Program-made: the position numbers and the translations under genes
Origin: a candidate division WWE3 bacterium
Lineage (GTDB): Bacteria; Patescibacteriota; 4484-211; JAGQKX01
Reading direction: 5' to 3'
NCBI GenBank assembly: GCA_020429905.1
Contig: JAGQKX010000035.1
Coordinates: 1-7,732 of the forward strand
Length of the DNA: 7,732 bases
In this document: piece after piece, positions 1 to 5,871 of the stretch
Position numbering within the stretch: position 1 is the stretch's first letter
Layout: every line of letters starts with the position of its first letter
The notes under the pieces: model-generated
What the model was told of the DNA's origin: nothing
The model's database searches: none
What the model saw: only the letters and a program-made list of their open reading frames with translations

Positions 1-171
1 GACCAGATCGAATGCTTTTAATTTTTTTTGGCATGAATCACAATGGGAACGCGTAGAAGTAACCAAAGATTCTCCAGTGGCAAGACGATCAATCAGTGCA
101 TTTAAGAAAGAACCCACAAAAAGTCCCAGAATGAAAATATATGCGAATAGTAATTGTACAGGTTGCAACAT
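1..171 (-). CDS. pilD: Prepilin peptidase PilD, N-terminal part (cut by window edge)
   Basis: This is the N-terminal 57 codons of a type IV prepilin leader peptidase/N-methyltransferase, an inner-membrane aspartic protease that cuts the pilin leader and methylates the new N-terminus. The translation shows a first membrane segment at about residues 5-25 containing G-L-F-V-G-S-F-L-N-A-L-I-D-R-L, which is the family's N-terminal signature. It then shows T-R-S-H-C-D-S-C-Q, the first CxxC pair of the cytoplasmic zinc-binding loop, followed by K-K-L-K-A-F-D-L-V. The second CxxC pair and the catalytic aspartates (GxGD) would lie beyond the left edge. The ATG at 171 is the only usable in-frame start: the frame upstream runs to a TAA with no ATG, GTG or TTG. 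No Shine-Dalgarno site precedes it. It follows the pilin on the same strand, but a terminator lies between them, so it may be transcribed separately. Confidence 0.93.
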   Translation of the reverse strand, partial: MLQPVQLLFAYIFILGLFVGSFLNALIDRLATGESLVTSTRSHCDSCQKKLKAFDLV

Positions 172-249
172 AAAGCGTATCAGTGGGGTGATCGAAATCT
201 GACTCGTGCAATAAGATTAACCACCTTAGTCATTTTTATCACAATTCAG

Positions 250-280
250 ATCATAAGTAATGCTGCACATTCTTTGCCAA
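250..280 (-). promoter_or_regulatory. Possible promoter for pilD
   Basis: Read on the minus strand, there is a TTGGCA box (275-280) and a TATGAT box (250-255, five of six consensus bases) separated by 19 bp, which is longer than ideal. It lies downstream of the pilin terminator and upstream of pilD, where a separate pilD promoter would be expected, and would give a leader of about 70 nt. This rests on motif matching by eye only. Confidence 0.3.
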
Positions 281-283
281 CAG

Positions 284-340
284 AAAACTCCCTTGAAATT
301 TAAGAACTGTGCACCGATCTTAAATTTGTCAGGGAGTTTT
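284..340 (-). terminator. Long two-part hairpin, probable terminator after the pilin gene
   Basis: A 57-bp imperfect inverted repeat: an outer 10-bp stem (AAAACTCCCT at 284-293 with AGGGAGTTTT at 331-340), a small asymmetric internal loop, an inner 9-bp stem (AAATTTAAG at 296-304 with CTTAAATTT at 319-327) and a 14-nt loop. The outer stem has A-tracts and T-tracts on both sides, so it could end transcription in either direction. On the minus strand it lies 33 bp after the pilin stop. The T run is only four long, so it may leak. Confidence 0.65.
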
Positions 341-348
341 GCTGTCTG

Positions 349-362
349 ATACTTGCAAGTAT
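349..362. repeat. Perfect 14-bp palindrome between the pilin stop and the terminator
   Basis: ATACTTGCAAGTAT is its own reverse complement over 14 bases, with no loop. It lies 11 bp past the pilin stop and 8 bp from the outer arm of the terminator hairpin. It could be a site for a dimeric DNA-binding protein or simply part of the 3' untranslated structure. No function can be assigned. Confidence 0.5.
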
Positions 363-373
363 AGAACAACCAA

Positions 374-841
374 CTAACAGGTCACTGAGTCAGCTGTGGC
401 TGCGGTTGGCGCGCTAGTTTCTTCTCGAGCCTTACCACATTTTGTCCAATAGACATAGTAGCCTGTACTTCCACACGGTTCTAACTGAGCTGATACCGCT
501 CGTTCGTTACCTGATGTACTTGTCGTGAAAGTATAGTTACCGGTTGCTGGAGTACATGTACCGCCTCTTCCTGTTGGCACGGTTGGAAGGGTCTTTAACT
601 GGTTATCAGCAGTTAAGTTGGCGAGAGCAGCTGGATACGCTCCGTTATTTTCTGTAAAGTATGCCTCCAATGCTGTTCCGATTTGTCCGATATCGCTTCT
701 AACACCTGAGTTACGTGCGTCTTGTAATCGCGCCTGAGGGTTGATGGCTACGAGTACTACAGCAGCCAAAATACCGAGTACAGCAATTACTACGAGCAAC
801 TCGATAAGTGTGAAACCTTTTTTCATCGTTTTCATAAGCAT
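374..841 (-). CDS. Type IV pilin (major pilin candidate)
   Basis: This is a 155-residue type IV prepilin, the secreted subunit that packs into the pilus fibre through its N-terminal helix. It has a short positive leader ending M-K-K-G, a cleavage site G9/F10, the F-T-L-I-E motif with Glu5 of the mature protein, and a hydrophobic helix (L-L-V-V-I-A-V-L-G-I-L-A-A-V-V-L-V-A-I). Then come I-N-P-Q-A-R-L-Q-D-A-R-N and the rest of the helix (D-I-G-Q-I-G-T-A-L-E-A-Y-F), which resemble pilins of Patescibacteria. The C-terminal half is a Thr/Ser/Gly-rich globular domain with four cysteines, the last being the final residue, enough for two disulphides. The frame is open to a TTG at 859, but that codon lies upstream of the Shine-Dalgarno site, so the ATG at 841 is chosen. 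The strong ribosome site and own leader suggest high expression, hence major pilin; this is inferred. Confidence 0.93.
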   Translation of the reverse strand: MLMKTMKKGFTLIELLVVIAVLGILAAVVLVAINPQARLQDARNSGVRSDIGQIGTALEAYFTENNGAYPAALANLTADNQLKTLPTVPTGRGGTCTPATGNYTFTTSTSGNERAVSAQLEPCGSTGYYVYWTKCGKAREETSAPTAATADSVTC

Positions 842-845
842 ACGT

Positions 846-854
846 TCACCTCCC
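846..854 (-). promoter_or_regulatory. Strong Shine-Dalgarno site of the pilin gene
   Basis: The minus strand reads GGGAGGTGA, with 7 nt between its GGAGG core and the ATG at 841. This fixes the start and rules out the TTG at 859. It is the only strong ribosome binding site seen in front of any gene in this window. It overlaps a 5-bp inverted repeat (CCCTT/AAGGG, 852-862) that could compete with ribosome binding. Confidence 0.88.
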
Positions 855-866
855 TTCAAGGGCAGT

Positions 867-881
867 CCCCACTAGGTGGGG
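867..881 (-). promoter_or_regulatory. GC-rich hairpin in the pilin leader
   Basis: CCCCAC (867-872) pairs with GTGGGG (876-881) around a 3-nt loop, 12 bp upstream of the pilin Shine-Dalgarno site. It is not followed by a T-run, so it does not look like a terminator. A hairpin at this spot could stabilise the pilin mRNA against 5' decay or tune translation. The structure is plain in the sequence; the role is inferred. Confidence 0.5.
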
Positions 882-898
882 GGAGAGGTCCAAATAGC

Positions 899-914
899 TT
901 GGTTTTTCAACCAA
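899..914 (-). promoter_or_regulatory. GAAA-tetraloop hairpin between pilC and the pilin gene
   Basis: On the minus strand TTGGTT and AACCAA form a 6-bp stem closed by a GAAA loop, 40 bp after the pilC stop. The following bases (GCTATTTGG) lack a proper T-run. It is therefore either a weak terminator that lets some pilBTC transcripts continue into the pilin, or a processing or stability element of the pilin mRNA. The stem-loop core GGTTGAAAAACC also occurs in the terminator at 5872-5897. Confidence 0.45.
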
Positions 915-943
915 TTCCTACTATTTCAACTTGTCATTATTAA

Positions 944-972
944 CGTTAACATCCCTAAAAGTTGCTTGTCAA
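944..972 (-). promoter_or_regulatory. Weak candidate promoter for the pilin gene, with a palindrome
   Basis: A perfect TTGACA on the minus strand (967-972, inside the end of pilC) is followed after 17 bp by TTAACG (944-949), a poor -10 box. The -10 position lies inside a perfect 10-bp palindrome TTAACGTTAA (940-949). The -35 match is good but the -10 is not, so activity would need help from another factor or is not real. Its position, just before the structured leader of the most strongly translated gene, makes it plausible. Confidence 0.28.
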
Positions 973-2160
973 TGAGTAGATAGGCAAGATAAAGCTCACC
1001 ACAAGTACTCCTACACCAATTCCCAATACCACAATAATGATCGGTTCCAAGGCAGAGGATAAGTTATCCGTTGTTTTGGTAGCTAATCCTTCGAAATACT
1101 TAGAAACTTTTAACAATACCTCATCAATTTTTCCTGTTTGTTCACCAACCGCAATCATTTCAGCCATCAGCGGAGGTAAAAATTTGTTCGAACGGAAGGT
1201 ATCAGACAACGATTGACCCTTTTCTATCAACTTGCTTGACTGAGCCATACTTTCTCGCAAATGAATATTTTTCAGTGTTTCTCCTGAAATATCTAACGCG
1301 TCCAACATTGGAATTCCTGAAGCCAAGAGCAAAGATAAAGTTCTGGTGAACGAGGTCAATTGTGCCTGAAGCGCCAATTTACCAAAGACCGGAGCTTTCA
1401 TCTTTACCTCATCAATCAGGTACCGTCCTTGCAAGGTATTTGAAAACCACCGGTAAAAAACAATCAGCCCAACGGCAGCAATCGGCATTAACCACCATAA
1501 GGCCACCATGATGTCACTAATTTGAATGAAGATCCTTGTCACGATTGGAAGTTCGACATCAAGATCCTCATATAATGCTGAAAGCTGTGGAATAACAAAA
1601 ACCATCATAACGACCATCACACCTAACATCACGAGCAACACAATGGCTGGATAAATCATGGCCCCTTTTACTTTCGATCTAAATTCATTTTCACGTTCGA
1701 GTACATCACCCAGTTCATCTAAAATCTCGCCCAATTTACCCGAAGCCTCACCAGCCCGGACAAGAGAAATATATAAGCGATCAAAAATGTTCGGATATTC
1801 CCCCATCATACGGTGCAAACTTGACCCTGCATCCAACCCGCCAGAAATTTTTTCTAGTGCTTCACGAAGGGTTCCGTTTCGAGTCTGTTTTTGAAGAATT
1901 TCTAACCCTTGAGTAATTGGCAGGCCCGAATTAATCATGGTGGCTAATTGCTGGGTAAACACTGCGATATCTTGGCCGGGGACCCCTTTGAATAGTGATA
2001 ATTTTTTGAGAAACTCCAACTCTCTTTTGATGGCAATACCGGTAACAATGAGACCTTGTTCACGCAGAAGATCAGCGACTTGTCGCTCATCGATGGCTTG
2101 CATTTCGCCTTTTTTGCGATCACCCTCTTTTGTAATAGTGGTATATGTATATGTTTGCAT
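955..2160 (-). CDS. pilC: Type IV pilus inner-membrane platform protein PilC
   Basis: A 401-residue protein of the PilC/GspF family, the polytopic inner-membrane platform on which PilB and PilT act to add or extract pilin subunits. The N-terminus has the family's short beta start (M-Q-T-Y-T-Y-T-T-I-T-K-E-G). Two T2SSF repeats follow at about 66-190 and 268-390. Each has the F-T-Q-Q-L/F-T-R-T-L start, an L-L-x-S-G-I/L-P-x-x-x-A-L stretch and a G-E-x-S/T-G-K-L/I-x-E-I/V-L motif. Three membrane segments are visible at about 166-192, 216-237 and 370-395. Length is normal for the family. It starts 13 bp after the pilT stop, so the two are surely cotranscribed. No Shine-Dalgarno site precedes the ATG, but the conserved N-terminal residues argue against the next ATG (residue 20). 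Confidence 0.96.
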   Translation of the reverse strand: MQTYTYTTITKEGDRKKGEMQAIDERQVADLLREQGLIVTGIAIKRELEFLKKLSLFKGVPGQDIAVFTQQLATMINSGLPITQGLEILQKQTRNGTLREALEKISGGLDAGSSLHRMMGEYPNIFDRLYISLVRAGEASGKLGEILDELGDVLERENEFRSKVKGAMIYPAIVLLVMLGVMVVMMVFVIPQLSALYEDLDVELPIVTRIFIQISDIMVALWWLMPIAAVGLIVFYRWFSNTLQGRYLIDEVKMKAPVFGKLALQAQLTSFTRTLSLLLASGIPMLDALDISGETLKNIHLRESMAQSSKLIEKGQSLSDTFRSNKFLPPLMAEMIAVGEQTGKIDEVLLKVSKYFEGLATKTTDNLSSALEPIIIVVLGIGVGVLVVSFILPIYSLTSNF

Positions 2161-2173
2161 AACAGATCGATCG

Positions 2174-3229
2174 TTATCGGGCCATCATTCGTTTCAATAC
2201 CTCTGGCCGAAGTGTGTATTCACGTGCTTTCTCTAACGAGATTTTTCCAGCTTTTACCAAACCCGCCAATGACGCTTCTAAACTCATCATCCCGGTATCT
2301 TGTCCAGTTTGGATAATATTGTCTATCTGGTGAACTTTATCTTCACGTATCATGTTTTTGATCGCAGGAGTGGTTAATAAAATCTCTGCTGCAGGATAAC
2401 GCCCGCCACCAATTCCAGGTACCAATCGTTGAGAGACAATGCCAACCAATGTCGAAGAAAGTTGCGTTCGGACCTGTTGTTGCTGTTGTTCGGGAAATTG
2501 GTCGATAACACGGTTAATCGTCTGAGAAGCAGAGTTAGTATGCAGGGTAGAGAAGACCAAGTGACCTGTTTCTGCGATCAAGAGGGCAGCCTCAGTCGTC
2601 TCATAGTCTCGCATTTCTCCAATAAGTACGACATCAGGATCTTCACGAAGGACACTTCGTAACGCGATGTCCCACGAGTAGGTATCGGTATGCATTTCAC
2701 GCTGACTGACTAAACTTTTTCGATGAGGATAGACATACTCAATTGGATCTTCAATGGTCACAATATGATCAGCACGTGTTTCGTTTATCAAATCTACCAG
2801 CGCGGCTAAGGTGGTCGATTTTCCATGCCCCGTTGGCCCGGTGACCAACACAAACCCTTGATTTAGCTTGGTAAAGTTAGCCAAAACACCCGGCATGTTA
2901 AGGTCTTGTAAAGATCGAATTTGAGAAGGAATGTGTCGAAACGCTGCGCCAAGGTATCCTTTTTGATGATAGATATTAACACGAAAACGGGCGATTTCTC
3001 CCAGAGCAAATGAAAGATCAATTTCTTTGTTCGCATACAATAGTTCTCGTTGTTCATCAGTGAGTATAGACAGAACGAGCTCTTCAACTTCTTCTTTGGT
3101 CAATGGATGAGTACCTTCGATAACAACCAACGTCCCATCAATACGAACCATGGGCATGGCACCTACATTAAGGTGAAGGTCTGATGAATCTCTTTTTACA
3201 ACTTCTTCTAATAACTGTTGAATCGTCAT
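2174..3229 (-). CDS. pilT: Type IV pilus retraction ATPase PilT
   Basis: A 351-residue hexameric cytoplasmic ATPase of the PilT family, which powers pilus retraction (twitching, DNA uptake). The N-terminal PAS-like domain starts with the typical L-L-E-E-V-V-K-R-D-S-S-D-L-H-L. Walker A is G-P-T-G-H-G-K-S-T at 131-139, with His where most family members have Ser. The Asp box is around T-I-E-D-P-I-E-Y (158-165). Walker B is D-P-D-V-V-L-I-G-E-M-R-D (197-208), with catalytic Glu205. The His box is T-G-H-L-V-F-S-T-L-H-T-N (221-232). A-I-K-N-M-I-R-E (289-296) matches the AIRNLIRE motif that separates retraction ATPases from PilB, and the four-cysteine zinc site of PilB is absent. It sits 54 bp after pilB and 13 bp before pilC. 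No Shine-Dalgarno site is evident. A PilU-type accessory retraction ATPase is the alternative, but it is the only PilT-like gene visible. Confidence 0.96.
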   Translation of the reverse strand: MTIQQLLEEVVKRDSSDLHLNVGAMPMVRIDGTLVVIEGTHPLTKEEVEELVLSILTDEQRELLYANKEIDLSFALGEIARFRVNIYHQKGYLGAAFRHIPSQIRSLQDLNMPGVLANFTKLNQGFVLVTGPTGHGKSTTLAALVDLINETRADHIVTIEDPIEYVYPHRKSLVSQREMHTDTYSWDIALRSVLREDPDVVLIGEMRDYETTEAALLIAETGHLVFSTLHTNSASQTINRVIDQFPEQQQQQVRTQLSSTLVGIVSQRLVPGIGGGRYPAAEILLTTPAIKNMIREDKVHQIDNIIQTGQDTGMMSLEASLAGLVKAGKISLEKAREYTLRPEVLKRMMAR

Positions 3230-3283
3230 ATCAATACTGTAAAGTTTTTTTTGAAGAACATCAATGACATTCTTCTTGAGAAT

Positions 3284-5002
3284 TTACTCTCTGGCCACAC
3301 GCAAGATTTCTTCAAGCGTCGTAACTCCCTCAACTACTTTGATCATACCATCTTGCAACATCTTCAACATGCCGTTATTGATGGCCTCGGCTTCAATAGT
3401 ATCTGCTGTCTCGCGTTCGAGAATAAGCCGTCCGACTTTTTCCGTTACAACCAGTACTTCATAAATCCCCATTCGTCCGACGTACCCTGTATCGTTACAT
3501 TCGCTACAACCTTGCTGTTTGTAGATGGTGATTTTGTCGGATTTTACATATTGGTCAGCAAGCGGTCCTAACATCTCGCGTACTTTTTCGGTTTCGTCTG
3601 GGGCAGTTTCGTGAGGCTGTTTACATTTGTCACAAAGCGTTCGCACCAATCGCTGAGCTAGTACTAATTCCATCGTTGAAGCCAACAAAAATGGTTCCGC
3701 ACCCATATCTAGCAAACGTGGAAGCGTACCGGCAGCTGAGTTTGTGTGAATGGTAGAAAACACCAAGTGACCGGTGAGTGAAGCTTGAATTGCCAATTCC
3801 ATGGTTTCAGAGTCACGAATCTCTCCAACCATGATCACATCAGGGTCTTGTCGTAAAAAACTTCTCAATCCAGAAGCAAAGGTTAATCCCGCTTGGGGGT
3901 TTGTCTGTACTTGATTGATACCTGCAATCTCATACTCAACCGGATCTTCAAGCGTACAGATGTTAATATCCGTCGTATTGATCATCGACAAAGCGGTACG
4001 AAGCGTCGTCGTTTTACCACTACCGGTTGGACCCGTAACGAGAATAATTCCGTTTGGTTTGTGGATCACTTCTTTAAATTGTTTGAGCGCTAATCCTTTA
4101 ATACCAAGTTCTTCAAGCGTTGGTACGTTTTTGGTTTTGCGCAGCAAACGAGCGACAACTTTTTCACCATGCGTCGTCGGTAGGGTAGAGATACGCAGGT
4201 CAACCTGTTGATCTCCCATTTCGTACATGGTACGTCCATCTTGAGGTACACGACGTTCATCAATTTTTAAATTCGAAAGAATTTTAATACGCGAAACCAC
4301 AGAGTCATGCACTCGACGGGGAAGTGCGAGTCGTTCTCGAAGAATACCGTCAATTCGATACCGAATGCGTGTGTGATCTTCTCCAGGTTCAATATGCACG
4401 TCTGAAGCTTTTACTTTGATGGCATACTCAAAAATGGTTGAAACAATTCGAGCAACCGGTGCACTTTCAACTGCCTTTCGCAAATCATCCACTGTTTCGA
4501 TTTCTTGTTCTGCCTGCTTCACATCTTTTTCGGTTTCCTTAAGCGCGGCACGAACTTCTTTTTCTATCCCGACCGAATACATCTCCGCTATCGAATCTTT
4601 GATACTTTTTTCCTCCGCCATCATGGGGTGGATATTGTCACCGGTTTTGGTTTCCAAAAACTCAACCAATTGAAGATCCAATGGATCCTTCATCGCAACC
4701 TGTAATTTGCCTTCACCGTCATAGCCGACGGGAATCAACGTATAGTGACGAGCTACTGATTCTGGTATTTTGGAAAGTATTTCGGGGGAGATGGCCTTTA
4801 CACCGAGATCGATAAATTCGACATTGAGAATTTCTGCTTCGGCCTGGACGATTTGCTTCGGACCTGCTAGCCCGCGTTCCATGATGATACTTTTGAGCTC
4901 TTTACCGGTATTAATGTGGTCTAACCGAATCTGGGAAGCCTGATCATCGTTAATAACATTATTTTTTACGAGTATGTCTACAAGGTCTGTGCGTTCAGCC
5001 AA
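3284..5002 (-). CDS. pilB: Type IV pilus extension ATPase PilB
   Basis: A 572-residue GspE/PilB-type ATPase that drives pilin polymerisation from the cytoplasmic face of PilC. The order is an N-terminal MshEN domain (about 1-145), a charged, probably coiled linker (145-180), the N2 domain with S-D-V-H-I-E-P and Y-R-I-D-G-I-L-R-E (200-223), and Walker A G-P-T-G-S-G-K-T (324-331). Then come T-L-E-D-P-V-E-Y (350-357), Walker B D-P-D-V-I-M-V-G-E-I-R-D (386-397, catalytic Glu394), the His box (410-421), and a zinc site of C457, C460, C499 and C502. The zinc site and MshEN domain identify PilB rather than PilT. The start is TTG at 5002: no ATG or GTG lies upstream in frame, and the next Met (residue 41) would cut into the MshEN domain. 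There is no clear Shine-Dalgarno site. It is first in the pilus operon. Confidence 0.96.
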   Translation of the reverse strand: MAERTDLVDILVKNNVINDDQASQIRLDHINTGKELKSIIMERGLAGPKQIVQAEAEILNVEFIDLGVKAISPEILSKIPESVARHYTLIPVGYDGEGKLQVAMKDPLDLQLVEFLETKTGDNIHPMMAEEKSIKDSIAEMYSVGIEKEVRAALKETEKDVKQAEQEIETVDDLRKAVESAPVARIVSTIFEYAIKVKASDVHIEPGEDHTRIRYRIDGILRERLALPRRVHDSVVSRIKILSNLKIDERRVPQDGRTMYEMGDQQVDLRISTLPTTHGEKVVARLLRKTKNVPTLEELGIKGLALKQFKEVIHKPNGIILVTGPTGSGKTTTLRTALSMINTTDINICTLEDPVEYEIAGINQVQTNPQAGLTFASGLRSFLRQDPDVIMVGEIRDSETMELAIQASLTGHLVFSTIHTNSAAGTLPRLLDMGAEPFLLASTMELVLAQRLVRTLCDKCKQPHETAPDETEKVREMLGPLADQYVKSDKITIYKQQGCSECNDTGYVGRMGIYEVLVVTEKVGRLILERETADTIEAEAINNGMLKMLQDGMIKVVEGVTTLEEILRVARE

Positions 5003-5063
5003 GGGCAGTTGAAGGATAGTAAAAAGCTGATAGTGCCTTTCAAATCCTAAGGTACTACATCCA

Positions 5064-5072
5064 TGCTATACT
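5064..5072 (+). promoter_or_regulatory. Extended -10 promoter for the holB-like gene
   Basis: TG-C-TATACT is an extended -10 element with five of six consensus bases. No good -35 box is placed correctly, which extended -10 promoters tolerate. Transcription would begin near 5079, downstream of the ATG at 5063, which supports the later ATG at 5114 as the true start of the gene. Confidence 0.5.
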
Positions 5073-5092
5073 GTGGCTACTCATACTGTCAA
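5065..5092 (-). promoter_or_regulatory. Promoter of the pilB operon
   Basis: On the minus strand a perfect TTGACA (5087-5092) is followed after 16 bp by TATAGC (5065-5070). Transcription would begin near 5058 and give a leader of about 55 nt before the TTG start of pilB. Its -10 box overlaps the -10 box of the opposite promoter. Confidence 0.65.
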
Positions 5093-5113
5093 ATAGGTAC
5101 TATCATTAGTTTT

Positions 5114-5785
5114 ATGCGCGAAAAATCAAGTTTTATTCTGATCAATCGAGAAAAAAAACCTACCCTTTCATTGAGTCCTGATCACATCCTCGTCACCCCA
5201 AATGAAAACGGATCCATCACGATAGACACGATTCGCTCTCTCAAAGAGTGGGCATATTTGAAACCTTTTTCGCAAGATGAAAAAATTGCGGTCATTGTCG
5301 ACGCCCAACAAACAACTATCGAAGCACAGAATGCATTACTCAAACTATTGGAAGAACCTCCTCGGCAGACAATCCTACTATTGCATATTGATGATGAAAA
5401 AAATGTTTTGCCCACAATATTGAGCCGATGTGAACACATTACCGCTCTGACTGAGTTTTCTGAATTAATTCGGTGGGATGAATCTGCAAGAGAAGCCTCA
5501 TCTGCCCATCACCTGTTATTTACGGTGGATTCACTGTTTAACGATGATCAAATTTCGTATAAGGATCGTTTTGATGGAGCAAATGAGATCAGCAATTTTG
5601 ACAGACAAGAGATCATCACGCTTCTTGATCAAACCGTAACCGCTATTCACCGTTCACAATTTTCGCACTCAGAACGAGCCGCTGACCTTTCCCAAAAACT
5701 ACTCGAAGCAAAAATTCAGCTTATTCAGAATGCGAATACAAAACTCGCTCTTGAAAATCTGTTGTTAAAAATATACGGTACGTAA
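5114..5785 (+). CDS. holB: DNA polymerase III delta'-type clamp-loader protein, short form
   Basis: A 223-residue protein matching the middle of the clamp-loader delta' subunit, which helps open the sliding clamp during replication. Recognisable parts are I-R-S-L-K-E-W-A-Y-L-K-P-F (40-52), K-I-A-V-I-V-D-A-Q-Q-T-T (57-68, a degenerate Walker B region), A-Q-N-A-L-L-K-L-L-E-E-P-P (71-83) and L-P-T-I-L-S-R-C (99-106), which holds the conserved SRC motif. The C-terminal N-T-K-L-A-L-E-N-L-L-L-K (208-219) is usual for this family. It is far shorter than the common 300 or more residues: the P-loop and zinc-binding region are missing, so it cannot bind ATP through its own Walker A, and the C-terminal collar domain is reduced. 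The ATG at 5114 is preferred to that at 5063, which lies within the promoter and adds residues with no family match. It has its own promoter and terminator. Confidence 0.85.
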   Translation: MREKSSFILINREKKPTLSLSPDHILVTPNENGSITIDTIRSLKEWAYLKPFSQDEKIAVIVDAQQTTIEAQNALLKLLEEPPRQTILLLHIDDEKNVLPTILSRCEHITALTEFSELIRWDESAREASSAHHLLFTVDSLFNDDQISYKDRFDGANEISNFDRQEIITLLDQTVTAIHRSQFSHSERAADLSQKLLEAKIQLIQNANTKLALENLLLKIYGT

Positions 5786-5826
5786 AGACAATAATTATTT
5801 GCTGCAGGTATCTCAGACTCCCTGTT

Positions 5827-5854
5827 TTGTAATACTAATGGCAAATGGTACAAT
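5827..5854 (+). promoter_or_regulatory. Candidate promoter upstream of gyrB
   Basis: TTGTAA (5827-5832), a 16-bp spacer, then TACAAT (5849-5854) preceded by TG, making an extended -10 (TG-G-TACAAT). Transcription would begin near 5861. This lies before, not after, the two hairpins at 5872-5928, so a gyrB transcript from it would have to pass both. Confidence 0.5.
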
Positions 5855-5871
5855 TATTCGTGTTCACCGAC

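Larger units (their letters stand above)
5050..5102. repeat. Direct 8-bp repeats AGGTACTA flanking the divergent promoters
   Basis: AGGTACTA occurs at 5050-5057 and 5095-5102, 45 bp apart, one on each side of the overlapping promoters. A shorter repeat, TACTGT, occurs at 5069-5074 and 5084-5089. Such placement is typical of operator sites, but repeats this short can arise by chance. Confidence 0.3.

Noticed and set aside
842..859. TTG start of the pilin at 859
   Set aside because: The Shine-Dalgarno sequence lies inside this extension, so translation must begin after it, at the ATG at 841.
1658..2316. Open frames on the plus strand opposite pilC and pilT
   Set aside because: They are antisense shadows of well-conserved genes, show no family motifs and no ribosome sites.
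3230..3283. Inverted repeat GAAGAA/TTCTTC with an A-run in the pilB-pilT gap, as a terminator
   Set aside because: In the direction of transcription the stem is followed by A rather than T, the stem is only 6 bp with an 11-nt loop, and pilT must be transcribed past it.
3218..4705. Open frames on the plus strand opposite pilB
   Set aside because: They are shadows of the pilB coding sequence, overlap each other and have no recognisable domains.
5063..5113. A 17-codon N-terminal extension of the holB-like protein starting at the ATG at 5063
   Set aside because: It lies inside the divergent promoter, begins before the predicted transcript start, and its residues do not resemble the family; the ATG at 5114 begins at the conserved part.
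5790..5799. AATAATTATT palindrome after the holB-like gene as an operator
   Set aside because: It is a 10-bp A/T-only palindrome in an A/T-rich gap, which is expected by chance.
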